NCBI GenBank assembly: GCA_034189165.1
Contig: JAXHVN010000016.1
Coordinates: 1 to 41,118 of the forward strand
Length of the DNA stretch: 41,118 bases
DNA from: JAASSS01 sp021767745
Lineage (GTDB): Bacteria > Pseudomonadota > Gammaproteobacteria > UBA5335
Direction: 5' to 3'
Part shown: positions 8,890 through 17,536 of the stretch, in pieces
Layout: each line of letters starts with the position of its first letter
Position numbering within the stretch: position 1 is the stretch's first letter
Made by a program: the position numbers and the translations under genes
Notes under the pieces: generated by a model
Seen by the model: only the letters and a program-made list of their open reading frames with translations
Database searches by the model: none
Told to the model about the DNA's origin: nothing

Positions 8890-9822
8890 ATGCTGCTGAA
8901 TCTGCTGTTGTTGGCCGCCGGCCTGATGGTGCTGACGCTGGGGGCGGAGAGCCTCGTGCGCGGCAGCGCCACGCTGGCGCTGCGCCTTGGCATCACGCCG
9001 CTGGTGGTGGGGCTCACGGTGGTCGCCTTCGGCACCAGCGCGCCGGAGCTGGTGGTAAGCGTGCAGGCGGCGCTGGCCGGCCAGGACGACATCGCCGCGG
9101 CCAACGTCGTGGGCTCCAATATCTTCAACATCGGCGTGATCCTGGGCCTGACGGCGCTGCTGCTGCCGCTCACAGTGCATCGGGATATCCTGCGGCGCGA
9201 TCTGCCGCTGGTGATTCTGGTTTCGCTGGCCACGCTCTGGCTGCTGCAGGACCGCGAACTCGGCCGCCTCGCCGGTCTTGGCCTGGTGAGTGTGCTGGCG
9301 GGCTATCTGGTGCTGAGCGTGCGCCAGACGCGGCAGGCGCCCGGCGAGCCGGCGCAGGCCGACGCCGCGATCCGCGGCTCGGTAGTGCGCGATGTGCTCT
9401 ACATCCTCGTCGGGCTGGCGCTGCTGGTGATCGGTTCGCGGCTGATGGTGGCGGCCGCGATCACCCTCGCCCGCGTGCTGGGCGTGGGCGAGGCGATCAT
9501 CGGCCTGACCATCGTTGCTGCCGGCACCAGTCTGCCGGAGCTGGCCACCTCGCTGGCCGCCGCGCTGCGCCGGCAACCGGATCTGGCGGTCGGCAACGTG
9601 GTCGGCTCCAACCTGTTCAACCTGCTGGGCATCCTCGGCATCGCCACACTCGTCAGCCCGCTCGCGCCCGGCGCGCTGCGCTGGCTGGATCTGGGCGCGA
9701 TGGCGCTGTTCGCGCTCGCCCTGCTGCCACTGCTCATCTCCGGGCGGCAGCTGCAGCGCTGGGAGGGCGCGCTGCTGCTCACCGGCTACGGCGTCTACCT
9801 CGCCCTGTGCTGGCCGCGCTGA
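8890..9822 (+). CDS. CaCA-family Na+/Ca2+ antiporter (YrbG-like)
   Basis: A 310-residue inner-membrane cation exchanger built from two inverted halves of about five helices each. The alpha-1 repeat reads FGTSAPELVVS...VVGSNIFNIGV, and the alpha-2 repeat reads AGTSLPELATS...VVGSNLFNLLG. These are the ion-binding signatures of the calcium/cation antiporter family. Length is standard for the bacterial YrbG group. The ATG is at 8890 in a GC-rich leader. The exchanged cation, Ca2+ or another, cannot be fixed from sequence. Confidence 0.94.
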   Translation: MLLNLLLLAAGLMVLTLGAESLVRGSATLALRLGITPLVVGLTVVAFGTSAPELVVSVQAALAGQDDIAAANVVGSNIFNIGVILGLTALLLPLTVHRDILRRDLPLVILVSLATLWLLQDRELGRLAGLGLVSVLAGYLVLSVRQTRQAPGEPAQADAAIRGSVVRDVLYILVGLALLVIGSRLMVAAAITLARVLGVGEAIIGLTIVAAGTSLPELATSLAAALRRQPDLAVGNVVGSNLFNLLGILGIATLVSPLAPGALRWLDLGAMALFALALLPLLISGRQLQRWEGALLLTGYGVYLALCWPR

Positions 9823-9967
9823 GGGGCCATCGCGGGCGCCAAGGCCGGGCTTGAGGCCGCTGCGCCGCCGAGGCGGTGTGGTGAACTTCCGGCGGCAGCG
9901 GTGGTCGGCCAGATAAGGCCGCGGCGGCCGTGCCGCGATCGTCCCCCGTCGCCACCGGAGTGTCGCC

Positions 9968-11920
9968 ATGGCCCGGAATCTCGCGCAGAAGCTGCTCGCC
10001 GAGCACCTCGTCGCCGGCCGCCTCGAGGCGGGTGAGAGCATCGCCATCCGTATCGACCAGACGCTGACGCAGGATGCGACCGGCACACTGGTGATGCTGG
10101 AGCTGGAGGCGCTGGGGCTGGAGCGGGCGCAGACCGAGCTGTCCGCGCAGTACGTCGATCACAACCTGATCCAGGCCGACTACCGCAACCCGGACGATCA
10201 CCTCTTCCTGCACAGCGCCTGCCAGCGCTTCGGCATCTGGTACAGCCGGCCCGGCAACGGCGTGAGCCATCCGGTGCACATGGAGCGTTTCGGCGTGCCG
10301 GGCAAGACGTTGCTCGGCTCGGACAGCCACACCTGCGCCGCCGGCTCGCTCGGCATGTTCGCGCTCGGCGCCGGCGGCCTGGAGGTGGCCATGGCCATCG
10401 CCGGACAGCCGTTTCATCTGACGATGCCGAGCGTGGTCGGCGTGCACGTCACCGGTGAGCTGCCGGACTGGGTCAGCGCCAAGGACGTGATCCTGGAGAT
10501 GCTGCGTCGCTACGACGTCGACGGCGGCAAGGGCAAGATCTTCGAGTGGCACGGGCCGGGCCTGGCACAACTCTCGGCGATGGACCGCCACGTGATCGCC
10601 AACATGAGCCAGGAGATGGGTCACACGGCGACGATCTTTCCCGCCGACGAGGCGGTGCGCGACTTCCTGCGCCAGCAGGGCCGCGAGCAGGACTACCGCG
10701 AGCTGCTGGCGGATCCGGATTGTGGCTACGACGCGGTCGAGACGCTGGATCTATCCGGCCTCGAGCCGCTGATCGCGCTGCCGAGCAGTCCGGGCAAGGT
10801 GGTGCCCGTACGCGAGGTGGCCGGCCAGCCGATCTACCAGAGCTATATCGGCTCCTCCGCCAATCCCGGGCTGCGCGACTTCGCCGTGCCGGCGATGATG
10901 GTGGCCGATCGTACCGTCGATCCGGAGGTCTCCTTCGACGTCAATCCGACCTCGCGGCAGATTCTGGAGAACCTCGCCGAGGCCGGCTATCTCGGCAAGC
11001 TGATTCACGCTGGGGCACGCATCCATCAGGCGGGCTGCAACGGCTGCATCGGCATGGGACAGGCGCCGGCGACCGGCCGCATCAGCCTGCGCACCGTGCC
11101 GCGCAACTTTCCCGGCCGCTCCGGCACGCCGGAGGACGCGGTGCACCTGTGCAGCCCGGAGACGGCCACGGCCTCCGCACTGCGCGGCTGCATCACCGAC
11201 CCGCGGGAGCTGGACATGGCCTATCCGCGCTTTCGGGAACCCGAGCGCATCCGCGTGAACACCAGCATGCTGCTGGCGCCGCCGCCCGCGGCCGAGCGGC
11301 CCGACCTGGTGAAGGGGCCGAACATCGCCAGCCTGCCGGAATTCGAGCCACTGCCAGAGCGCATCGCCGGCCCGGTGCTGCTGAAGGTGGGCGATGACAT
11401 CTCCACCGACGAGATCCTGCCCGCGGGTACCGAGGTGCTGCCGTTTCGCTCCAACATCCCGGCGATCAGCCGGTTCGCCTTCCGCCAGGTGGACCCTGAC
11501 TATCACGAACGCGCCGCGGCGCAGCGCGAGCAGGGCGGCCATTTCATCGTCGGCGGCGACAACTACGGGCAGGGTTCCTCCCGCGAGCACGCGGCGCTGG
11601 CGCCGCGCTACCTCGGCCTGCGCTGCGTCATCGCGAAGTTCTTCTCGCGCATCCATCACGCCAACTTGCTGAACTTCGGCGTGTTGCCGCTCACCTTCGA
11701 GGCGCCGGCCGACTATGCGCGCATCGCGCAGGACGACGTGCTGGAACTGGACGATGCGCGCGCGTCGATCGAGCGCAACGAGCCGACGCTGACGCTGCAC
11801 AACCGGACGCGCGAGGAGCGCTACACCGTGCGCCATGACCTCGGCGAGCGGCAGCGCCAGATGCTGCTGCACGGCAGCCTCATCGACCTGGTCCGCGGCG
11901 AGCTCCAGCCCGCGGGTTAG
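9968..11920 (+). CDS. Aconitase-type hydratase, 650 residues
   Basis: Isomerises a tricarboxylic acid substrate through an Fe-S cluster, by family. The large domain holds SDSHTC near residue 118, and the pair C357/C360 in AGCNGCIGMG as cluster ligands. The swivel domain is C-terminal, with GDDISTDEILPAG and NYGQGSSREHAALAPRYLG. Where canonical aconitases have GSCTN with the third cluster cysteine, this protein reads GSSAN (S297). The length fits the compact 640-660 residue aconitase branch, not AcnA or AcnB. No leuD or citrate-cycle gene is adjacent, so aconitase against homoaconitase or a related hydratase is undecided. Confidence 0.88.
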   Translation: MARNLAQKLLAEHLVAGRLEAGESIAIRIDQTLTQDATGTLVMLELEALGLERAQTELSAQYVDHNLIQADYRNPDDHLFLHSACQRFGIWYSRPGNGVSHPVHMERFGVPGKTLLGSDSHTCAAGSLGMFALGAGGLEVAMAIAGQPFHLTMPSVVGVHVTGELPDWVSAKDVILEMLRRYDVDGGKGKIFEWHGPGLAQLSAMDRHVIANMSQEMGHTATIFPADEAVRDFLRQQGREQDYRELLADPDCGYDAVETLDLSGLEPLIALPSSPGKVVPVREVAGQPIYQSYIGSSANPGLRDFAVPAMMVADRTVDPEVSFDVNPTSRQILENLAEAGYLGKLIHAGARIHQAGCNGCIGMGQAPATGRISLRTVPRNFPGRSGTPEDAVHLCSPETATASALRGCITDPRELDMAYPRFREPERIRVNTSMLLAPPPAAERPDLVKGPNIASLPEFEPLPERIAGPVLLKVGDDISTDEILPAGTEVLPFRSNIPAISRFAFRQVDPDYHERAAAQREQGGHFIVGGDNYGQGSSREHAALAPRYLGLRCVIAKFFSRIHHANLLNFGVLPLTFEAPADYARIAQDDVLELDDARASIERNEPTLTLHNRTREERYTVRHDLGERQRQMLLHGSLIDLVRGELQPAG

Positions 11921-12405
11921 TCGGCGCGCCCGCTGTCTGCAGCGGTCTCGCCCGTCCGCCCGGCCTGCCGCGCGGCGCCGTCGTAGCGGCGGGTCAGGGA
12001 CGCTTCGCTGGCGCCATGATCCGGGATGGACGCGACTATCACGGCACTGGCCAGGGCTGCGTATTCCGCCTGCAGCCACGGCCGGCCGGCCTGGATCTCG
12101 GCCGCTGCCGGCTGCTGGTGCAGTCGGCGCTTGCCGCGCGGTACCCACGTGAAGTGCTTGACGGCGTTGGTGAGGTAGATCTGTTCGCGGGGGATGCCGG
12201 CCGTGACCAGGGCTTCGTCCAGCAACCGGCCGGTCGGGCCGAGGAAGGGGGCGCCGTGGCGATCCTCCACCACGTCCGGCTGTTCGCCGACGAGCATCAA
12301 TCGCGCGCGGCGAGCCGCTGCCGAAGACCGTCTGGGTCGCGTGCCGTTACAACGGACAGCCGCGACAGCCGCCGGCTGCCTCGCGCAGCGCCGGCAGGGT
12401 GCGAC
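11917..12405 (-). pseudogene. Decayed UdgX-type uracil-DNA glycosylase
   Basis: The open frame contains ARLMLVGEQP, HGAPFLGPTGRLLDEAL and TNAVKHFTWVPRGKRRLHQQP. The KRRxH loop is the hallmark of UdgX, which links covalently to uracil in DNA through that histidine. The upstream part lies in another frame, reading ALREAAGGCRGCPL, then a TAA stop (12347-12349), then RHATQTVFG. So there is one stop and at least one frameshift before LMLVGEQ. The C-terminal third, with the HPS motif, is absent: the frame drifts and stops four bases into the convergent aconitase end. The GEQPGD motif is also altered (GEQPDV). It abuts the gap at 12406, so contig-end errors may explain part of this. Confidence 0.78.
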
Positions 12406-12505
12406 NNNNNNNNNNNNNNNNNNNNNNNNNNNNNNNNNNNNNNNNNNNNNNNNNNNNNNNNNNNNNNNNNNNNNNNNNNNNNNNNNNNNNNNNNNNNNNN
12501 NNNNN
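12406..12505. other. Assembly gap of 100 N
   Basis: A 100-N placeholder between the UdgX remnant and a small membrane protein gene. Unlike the first gap, its edges share no obvious overlap, so real sequence is probably missing, including the UdgX N-terminus. Confidence 0.97.
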
Positions 12506-12508
12506 CCG

Positions 12509-12736
12509 CTAGCGCCAGTCGTAGTGGATGGCGGCCGCCAGCAGCAGGCCCGCGACCAGTTCGGTCGCATAGGCCGAGCGCAGCGCCACCGGATGCTCCA
12601 GCGCCTCGTCGATGGCATCGCGCAGCGGCGCCGGGCCCAGCCGCCAGCTGGCGGTGTAGCGCGCCGGTGCCATCAGCCCGACGACGCCCTCGCCGATCAG
12701 GCCGATGGCGGTCAGTTCGCCGATTTGCTTCAGCAT
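12509..12736 (-). CDS. Small hydrophobic protein, unknown
   Basis: A 75-residue protein starting MLKQIGELTAIGLIGEG, with hydrophobic stretches near residues 5-22 and 55-70 that could be membrane segments, and a charged middle. The frame is open further upstream, but the ATG at 12736 has an AGGGGA ribosome site at good spacing. The stop lies only three bases from the N run. I recognise no family. Its neighbours upstream on the same strand are a small membrane protein and an alpha/beta hydrolase. Confidence 0.6.
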   Translation of the reverse strand: MLKQIGELTAIGLIGEGVVGLMAPARYTASWRLGPAPLRDAIDEALEHPVALRSAYATELVAGLLLAAAIHYDWR

Positions 12737-12818
12737 GTGCTTCCCCTGCGATCCTGTGGTGTCGCCCGCGGTTGGGACCATCCTGTACTGGCGCCGTTCC
12801 GCCGGCGCCAGGCTCGCC

Positions 12819-13136
12819 TCAGCGGTGGGGATCGTCGAGGCCGGGATAGTCGCCGCGGGCGAGCCTGCGATCCACGTGCAGCTTGGCGCCGAGCCCGCTC
12901 AGCAGCAGGCAGAGCAGTCCCGCTGCCCGCAGCCCGCGCACGGCCGGCTGGCGGTTGAGGTCGAGCGTGCGCAGGAAATTCTGCACGTCGCTCGGCGGCA
13001 GCAGCACCAGATACATGGCGATGCCGATCAGGCCGAGCCCGAGCACCAGCAGGTGCCAGCGCAGCTGCACCAGCACGTCGCCCAGGCGCTTGGCCAGCGG
13101 CCGCGGCTCACGGGGCGGATGGGGATCGCGACTCAC
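12819..13136 (-). CDS. Small two-helix membrane protein, unknown
   Basis: A 105-residue protein with a proline- and arginine-rich cytosolic N-terminus and two likely transmembrane segments (about residues 27-46 and 70-85), ending in a charged tail. It begins with GTG, which overlaps the stop of the upstream alpha/beta hydrolase as GTGA, so the two are translationally coupled. No family recognised. Coupling suggests a shared operon with the hydrolase. Confidence 0.65.
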   Translation of the reverse strand: MSRDPHPPREPRPLAKRLGDVLVQLRWHLLVLGLGLIGIAMYLVLLPPSDVQNFLRTLDLNRQPAVRGLRAAGLLCLLLSGLGAKLHVDRRLARGDYPGLDDPHR

Positions 13137-14038
13137 GCGGCCTGCTCGGCGCTGTCGGCCAGTGCGGCGGCCACCGCAGCGGCAGCTACCGAGGGCGCCT
13201 CGAGCATGTAGTTGTGTCCGCCCGCCAGCGTGCGCCGGCGGATCTGGCCATTGCGCTGCACCGCCTCGGCGTGACCGGCGGCGAAGAACGGCACGGTGCG
13301 ATCACCGGAGAGGATCAGCGTCGGCACCGTGAGCGCGTCCACCGCCGGCCACAGTCCGTCGACCACATCGTCGTAGACGCCGGCCTCGATGTGCGGTTCG
13401 CAGCGCAGCCGCAGCTGCCCGTCGGCCTGCCGGCGCAGGTTGTCGTTGATGAACGCCTCCACGGCCGCGGGGGCGAAGTTCTGGAACATCAGCCGGCCAG
13501 CCAGGTAGCGCCGCACCGCGCCGGCATCGGCGAACACGGGATTGCGCCGGCGCGTGCGCTCGACTACGGCGGCGATCAGCTGGCGGTAGGGCCGCTCCTG
13601 CGCCGGCGGCACCATGAACGGATCGGTGAGGATCAGGCGCGAAAAATATGCCGGCCGCGCCGCCGCCATCATCAGCGTCAGGCAGCCGCCGTAGCTGTGG
13701 CCGAGGCCGACGATCGGGCCGGTACGGGTACCGATGCCGTGCGCGTCCATCACTGCGAAGGCCCAACGCATGCTCTGGCGCCAGCCGGCGAACGGGCGCT
13801 CGCCGGCATCGGCATCGCCGTGGCCGTGCAAATCCTGCCAGAAGAGCGCCTGCCTGGCGGCCAGTGGCTCCAGGAACGGCGCGTACAGCCGGCAGCCGAA
13901 GGCAGTGCCGGGCAGGAAGTGCAGCAGCGGCCCCGGCCCCGGCAAATGGCCGCCGCGCAGCGTCAGGCCGGGTTCGATCGGGTGCTCCCAACGGGTAGCG
14001 GCGGCGAGCGTGCGGGTGGCGATGGCGGCGTCTGGCAT
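13133..14038 (-). CDS. Alpha/beta hydrolase
   Basis: A 301-residue serine hydrolase of the alpha/beta fold. The nucleophile elbow is GHSYGG with S115. The acid is probably the aspartate in LSGDRTVPFF, and the catalytic histidine is in AGGHNYMLE near the end. No signal peptide, so it is cytoplasmic. The frame runs open upstream to 14137 with arginine-rich, implausible sequence. I chose the ATG at 14038, which has a GGAA site. Its stop overlaps the next gene. Substrate unknown. Confidence 0.88.
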   Translation of the reverse strand: MPDAAIATRTLAAATRWEHPIEPGLTLRGGHLPGPGPLLHFLPGTAFGCRLYAPFLEPLAARQALFWQDLHGHGDADAGERPFAGWRQSMRWAFAVMDAHGIGTRTGPIVGLGHSYGGCLTLMMAAARPAYFSRLILTDPFMVPPAQERPYRQLIAAVVERTRRRNPVFADAGAVRRYLAGRLMFQNFAPAAVEAFINDNLRRQADGQLRLRCEPHIEAGVYDDVVDGLWPAVDALTVPTLILSGDRTVPFFAAGHAEAVQRNGQIRRRTLAGGHNYMLEAPSVAAAAVAAALADSAEQAA

Positions 14039-14222
14039 GAACGTTCCGTGGCAGCGGCGTCGTTTCAAGCGTAGTCGCCGGCGCGGGTGGCTGCAGCGGC
14101 GCCGCCGGCCGGCCGCGCATGACCGTTCGATGACCATTCGCCGTGACCGGCCGTGCTGTCACACCGGCGGGCCACCCTGCCCGGCACATCGGCGAGGATC
14201 AGCCGGCAGGCAGGGAGTGGGC

Positions 14223-15401
14223 ATGGCGATTACCGGAGCGGCACCTGCGGACGGGCAGGCGCTGCCGCAGACGAGTGCGGGGGGCACCGGCCGGCGCTGG
14301 GTGCTGGTCGGCCTGCTGGTCTACCTGCTGCTGATCGCGGTATCGCTGATCGGCGGCGGCTTCAAGCTCGCCGCGGGCGATCAGGCCAAGGAGCTGTTTG
14401 CCTTCGCCACCAATCCGGTGGTCGCGCTGGTGGTCGGCACTATCGCCACCGCGCTGATCCAGTCCTCGAGCACGGTCACCTCGATCATCGTCGGTCTGGT
14501 CGCCGGTGGCCTGCCGGTACAGATCGCCATTCCGATGGTGATGGGCGCAAACATCGGCACCACGATCACCAACACCATCGTCAGTCTCGGCCACGTGCGC
14601 CGGGGCGATGAGTTCCGGCGGGCGTTCGCCGCGGCGACCATCCACGATTTCTTCAACCTGCTGAGCGTGGCGGTGTTCCTGCCGCTGGAAATCGCCTTCG
14701 GCGTGCTGGAGAAGGCCGGCGCCTATCTCGCGCGGCTGATGGTCGGCGGCGAGTCGATGTCGCCGAAGGGGCTGAACTTCATCAAGCCCCTGGTCGAGCC
14801 GCCGGTGACGTTCGTGGAGGACACGCTGCTCGCCCCCTTTCCGGCGGCGCTCACCGGCGTGCTTATGATCGTGCTGGGCATCGTCGCGATCTTCTTGGTG
14901 ATCAACGTGATTGGCCGGCAGCTGCGGGTGCTGATGGTCGGTCGCGCCAAGGAGATCCTGCACGCCGCGGTCGGTCGGGGGCCGCTGGCAGGCATCGGTT
15001 CGGGCACGCTGATGACCGTGCTGGTGCAGTCCTCTTCCACCACCACCAGCCTGATCGTGCCGCTCGCCGGCACGGGCGTGTTCAGTCTGCGGCAGGTCTA
15101 TCCGTTCACGCTGGGGGCCAACATCGGCACCTGCATCACCGCGCTGCTGGCGGCGACGGCGGTCACCGGCGCCAATGCCGTGTTCGCCCTGCAGATCGCG
15201 CTGATCCACCTGCTCTACAACGTGGCGGGCGTGATCGTGATCTACGGCATCCCCTGGCTGCGCAGACTGCCGCTGTGGGCGGCCGAGCGCCTGGCGGAGG
15301 CGACCATGCGGCGCAAGATCTATGCGCTGGCCTACCTCCTGGTGGTGTTCTTCGTGCTGCCGGGCGTGGCGATCGGGGCCAGCCGGCTCATGGGAGGCTA
15401 G
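14223..15401 (+). CDS. Na/Pi-cotransporter II-related membrane protein
   Basis: A 392-residue inner-membrane protein of the NptA/PNaS group. The two inverted repeats each carry the family signature: ALIQSSSTVTSIIVG with GANIGTTITNT in the first half, and VLVQSSSTTTSLIVPL with GANIGTCITAL in the second. About eight to ten hydrophobic segments. It lacks the cytosolic PhoU-like tail of many bacterial homologues. The ATG has a GGGAG site. It heads a compact three-gene unit: the next ATG lies five bases after its stop. Phosphate import or export, or another anion, is possible. Confidence 0.9.
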   Translation: MAITGAAPADGQALPQTSAGGTGRRWVLVGLLVYLLLIAVSLIGGGFKLAAGDQAKELFAFATNPVVALVVGTIATALIQSSSTVTSIIVGLVAGGLPVQIAIPMVMGANIGTTITNTIVSLGHVRRGDEFRRAFAAATIHDFFNLLSVAVFLPLEIAFGVLEKAGAYLARLMVGGESMSPKGLNFIKPLVEPPVTFVEDTLLAPFPAALTGVLMIVLGIVAIFLVINVIGRQLRVLMVGRAKEILHAAVGRGPLAGIGSGTLMTVLVQSSSTTTSLIVPLAGTGVFSLRQVYPFTLGANIGTCITALLAATAVTGANAVFALQIALIHLLYNVAGVIVIYGIPWLRRLPLWAAERLAEATMRRKIYALAYLLVVFFVLPGVAIGASRLMGG

Positions 15402-15405
15402 GGCG

Positions 15406-15672
15406 ATGCACGGCAAAGACGAGGAGGGGCGCGCACAGCGCGAGGAGTTGGAGGCGCGGATCGCCGAGCTCGAAGGCGCTCTGACGCAGCTCAAGGCGCG
15501 CCTGCGGGCGCAGCAGGAGGCCGAGCAGCATGCGGCCATCGACGAGCTGGACGACTACCTCGCCCAGATCGATCACAAGTACCAGAATCTGCGCAGCTTC
15601 TGGACGGTGGTGGCCCAGGAACTGCGGGAGATGTTCGGCCCGCGGCAGGACGATGAGGGCAGCGCGTCATGA
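15406..15672 (+). CDS. Short coiled-coil protein, unknown
   Basis: An 88-residue, highly charged soluble protein. Residues about 7-50 form a probable coiled coil with heptad-like leucines and alanines (REELEARIAELEGALTQLKARLR). A conserved-looking C-terminal part follows, YQNLRSFWTVVAQELREMFG. It lies between the Na/Pi-like transporter and the PepSY-like gene and overlaps the latter by four bases (ATGA). The pattern suggests a small partner or regulator of the transporter, taking the place of the missing PhoU-like tail. That role is inference only. Confidence 0.72.
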   Translation: MHGKDEEGRAQREELEARIAELEGALTQLKARLRAQQEAEQHAAIDELDDYLAQIDHKYQNLRSFWTVVAQELREMFGPRQDDEGSAS

Positions 15673-16151
15673 TCGGGACTCGACGGAGCCGGATGGCCCT
15701 GGTCGTCATGCTGCTCGGCACCGCCGCGGCGCAGGCGGGGGTCGAGCGCGTGGTCGGGCTCGACGAGGTGCCGGCGGCGCTGCGCGAGCGGGCGGCGCGT
15801 CTGCTGCCCGGCGCGCACTTTGTCACGGCGAATACCGAGACGGAGGCCGATGGCACGGTGATCTACGAGCTGCAGGGCCGGCTCGCCGATGGCCGCGGCG
15901 TGGAGGTCGACCTGTTCGCGAACGGGGAGGTGGAGGAGTTCGAGATCGAGTTCACCGCCGCACTCGTGCCCGATGCGGTCCTGCAGGCGGTCGCGGCGCG
16001 CTATCCGGGTTTTCAGCCGAGCCTCATCGAGGCCACCCACTCGGAGACCAAGAAGGTCATCGGCTACGAGTTCCTCGGCGAGCTGGACGGGCAGGAGGTG
16101 GACCTGGATGTCTCGGCCGACGGGCGCCGGATCGAGCTGGCCGACCGCTAG
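15669..16151 (+). CDS. Secreted PepSY-like protein
   Basis: A 160-residue protein with a signal peptide (about 1-23, MALVVMLLGTAAAQA). Two similar repeats follow: each has a helix of the type PAALRERAARLLPGA or PDAVLQAVAARYPGF, then a strand pair with TVIYELQG or VIGYEFLG and acidic EVDLFANGEVEE or EVDLDVSADG. This is the PepSY-like pattern of periplasmic binding or inhibitor modules. It ends four bases into the convergent pncB stop (shared CTAG). Co-transcribed with the transporter and coiled-coil genes by ATGA overlap. Confidence 0.8.
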   Translation: MIGTRRSRMALVVMLLGTAAAQAGVERVVGLDEVPAALRERAARLLPGAHFVTANTETEADGTVIYELQGRLADGRGVEVDLFANGEVEEFEIEFTAALVPDAVLQAVAARYPGFQPSLIEATHSETKKVIGYEFLGELDGQEVDLDVSADGRRIELADR

Positions 16152-17536
16152 CCGGCGGCGTCCGCCGCCGCGGCCCGCGCACCGGTGCTGGCCCGCACCT
16201 GCGCCAGCACGGCCTCGTGTTCGGCCTGCAGCGCCTCGCTGACATGGACCGGATAGGAGGTCCCGGCCGGCGCCAGCGCGCGCTGGGCGGCCGGGAGCGC
16301 AGCCAGCTCCGCCGCGGCCCGGGCGCGGGCGGTGGCCAGATCGACGGCATCCGGCGCGACGATCCGTCCGTGTGCCATCACCTGGCGCAGCAGCGGCCTG
16401 CCGGGATGGTGCTCATCGGCGCGGGTGATCACATCGCCCGTCATCTCGCCGCGCTCGCACTGGCGGTAGACCTGCTTGGGGCCCGGCAGGATCGGCTTGC
16501 CCGGCGCGTCCTTCAGCCGGCCGGTGCCGGCGTATTCGGTGAGCTTGTAGGCCAGGTCGAGCGTGGGCGCGTCCTCGGAGACGCCCATGTGCGTGCCGAC
16601 GCCAAAGCCGTCGATCGGCGCTCCCTGGGCGAGCAGCCCGGCGATCTTCTCCTCACCGAGCCCGCCGCTGGCCATGATCTTCACGTGCTGCAGCCCGGCG
16701 GCGTCCAATAGCTGCCGACTGCGGCGGGCCAGCCCGGCGAGGTCACCGGAGTCCAGCCGGATCGCCTGGACGTTGAAGTCCGCGCCGAGCTCTGCGGCCA
16801 GCGCGATCACCCGCCGTACGCCCGCGAGCGTGTCGTAGGTATCGACCAGCAGCGTGGTCTGCGGATAGCTGCGGGTGAACGCGCGGAAGGCGCTCATCTC
16901 GTCCGCATGGGCCTGCACGTAGCTGTGGGCCATCGTGCCGGTGATCGGAATGCCGTAGCGCTTGCCGGCCAGCACGTTGCTGGTGCCGGCGAGCCCGGCG
17001 ATATGATAGGCGCGCGCACCCTGCAGCGCGGCGTCGGCGCCGTGCATCCGTCGCATGCCGAAGTCCACCACCGGCCGTCCGGCCGCTGCCGCCACCACCC
17101 GCGCCGCCTTGCTCGCCAGCACGCTCTGCAGGTGCATCTGGTTCATCACGTAGCTTTCCACGAGCTGCGCCTGTGGCAGGGGCGCGCTGATCTCCAGCAG
17201 CGGCTCCTGCGGGAACACCACGCTGCCCTCGGGCACCGCCCGCACCGCGCCGGTGAAGCGCAGGGCACCGAGCCAGTGCAGGAAATCGTCCCCGAAGCGC
17301 GATTGCGTGGCGAGATAGTCCAGATCGTCCTGCGTGAAGTGCAGGTTCTGCAGGTAGTCGAGCACGGCGCCCAGACCACAGGCGAGCACATAGTTGCGCC
17401 CGGCGGGCAGCCGGCGGAAGAACAGGCTGAAGACCGCGTTGTCCGTCATGGACTCGCGGTAGTAGGCCTGCATCATCGTCAGCTCGTAGAGGTCGGTCAG
17501 CAGGGCGTGGTCGCTACCCGGGCAGTCGCGGCTCAC
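16148..17536 (-). CDS. pncB: Nicotinate phosphoribosyltransferase
   Basis: Joins nicotinate to PRPP to give nicotinate mononucleotide in the Preiss-Handler NAD salvage route. The protein has 462 residues. The N-terminus LLTDLYELTMMQAYY and the core motifs FGMRRMHG, GTMAHSYVQAH, VDTYDT, IRLDSGDLAGLARR and ASGGLGEEKI are typical. The start is a GTG that overlaps the upstream pncA stop as GTGA; the frame continues upstream but inside pncA. Together with pncA it forms a two-step nicotinamide salvage operon. Confidence 0.95.
   Translation of the reverse strand: MSRDCPGSDHALLTDLYELTMMQAYYRESMTDNAVFSLFFRRLPAGRNYVLACGLGAVLDYLQNLHFTQDDLDYLATQSRFGDDFLHWLGALRFTGAVRAVPEGSVVFPQEPLLEISAPLPQAQLVESYVMNQMHLQSVLASKAARVVAAAAGRPVVDFGMRRMHGADAALQGARAYHIAGLAGTSNVLAGKRYGIPITGTMAHSYVQAHADEMSAFRAFTRSYPQTTLLVDTYDTLAGVRRVIALAAELGADFNVQAIRLDSGDLAGLARRSRQLLDAAGLQHVKIMASGGLGEEKIAGLLAQGAPIDGFGVGTHMGVSEDAPTLDLAYKLTEYAGTGRLKDAPGKPILPGPKQVYRQCERGEMTGDVITRADEHHPGRPLLRQVMAHGRIVAPDAVDLATARARAAAELAALPAAQRALAPAGTSYPVHVSEALQAEHEAVLAQVRASTGARAAAADAAG

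Noticed and set aside
12406..12505. Second gap as an unmerged contig overlap like the first
   Set aside because: The two edges share no sequence, so it cannot be collapsed in the same way.
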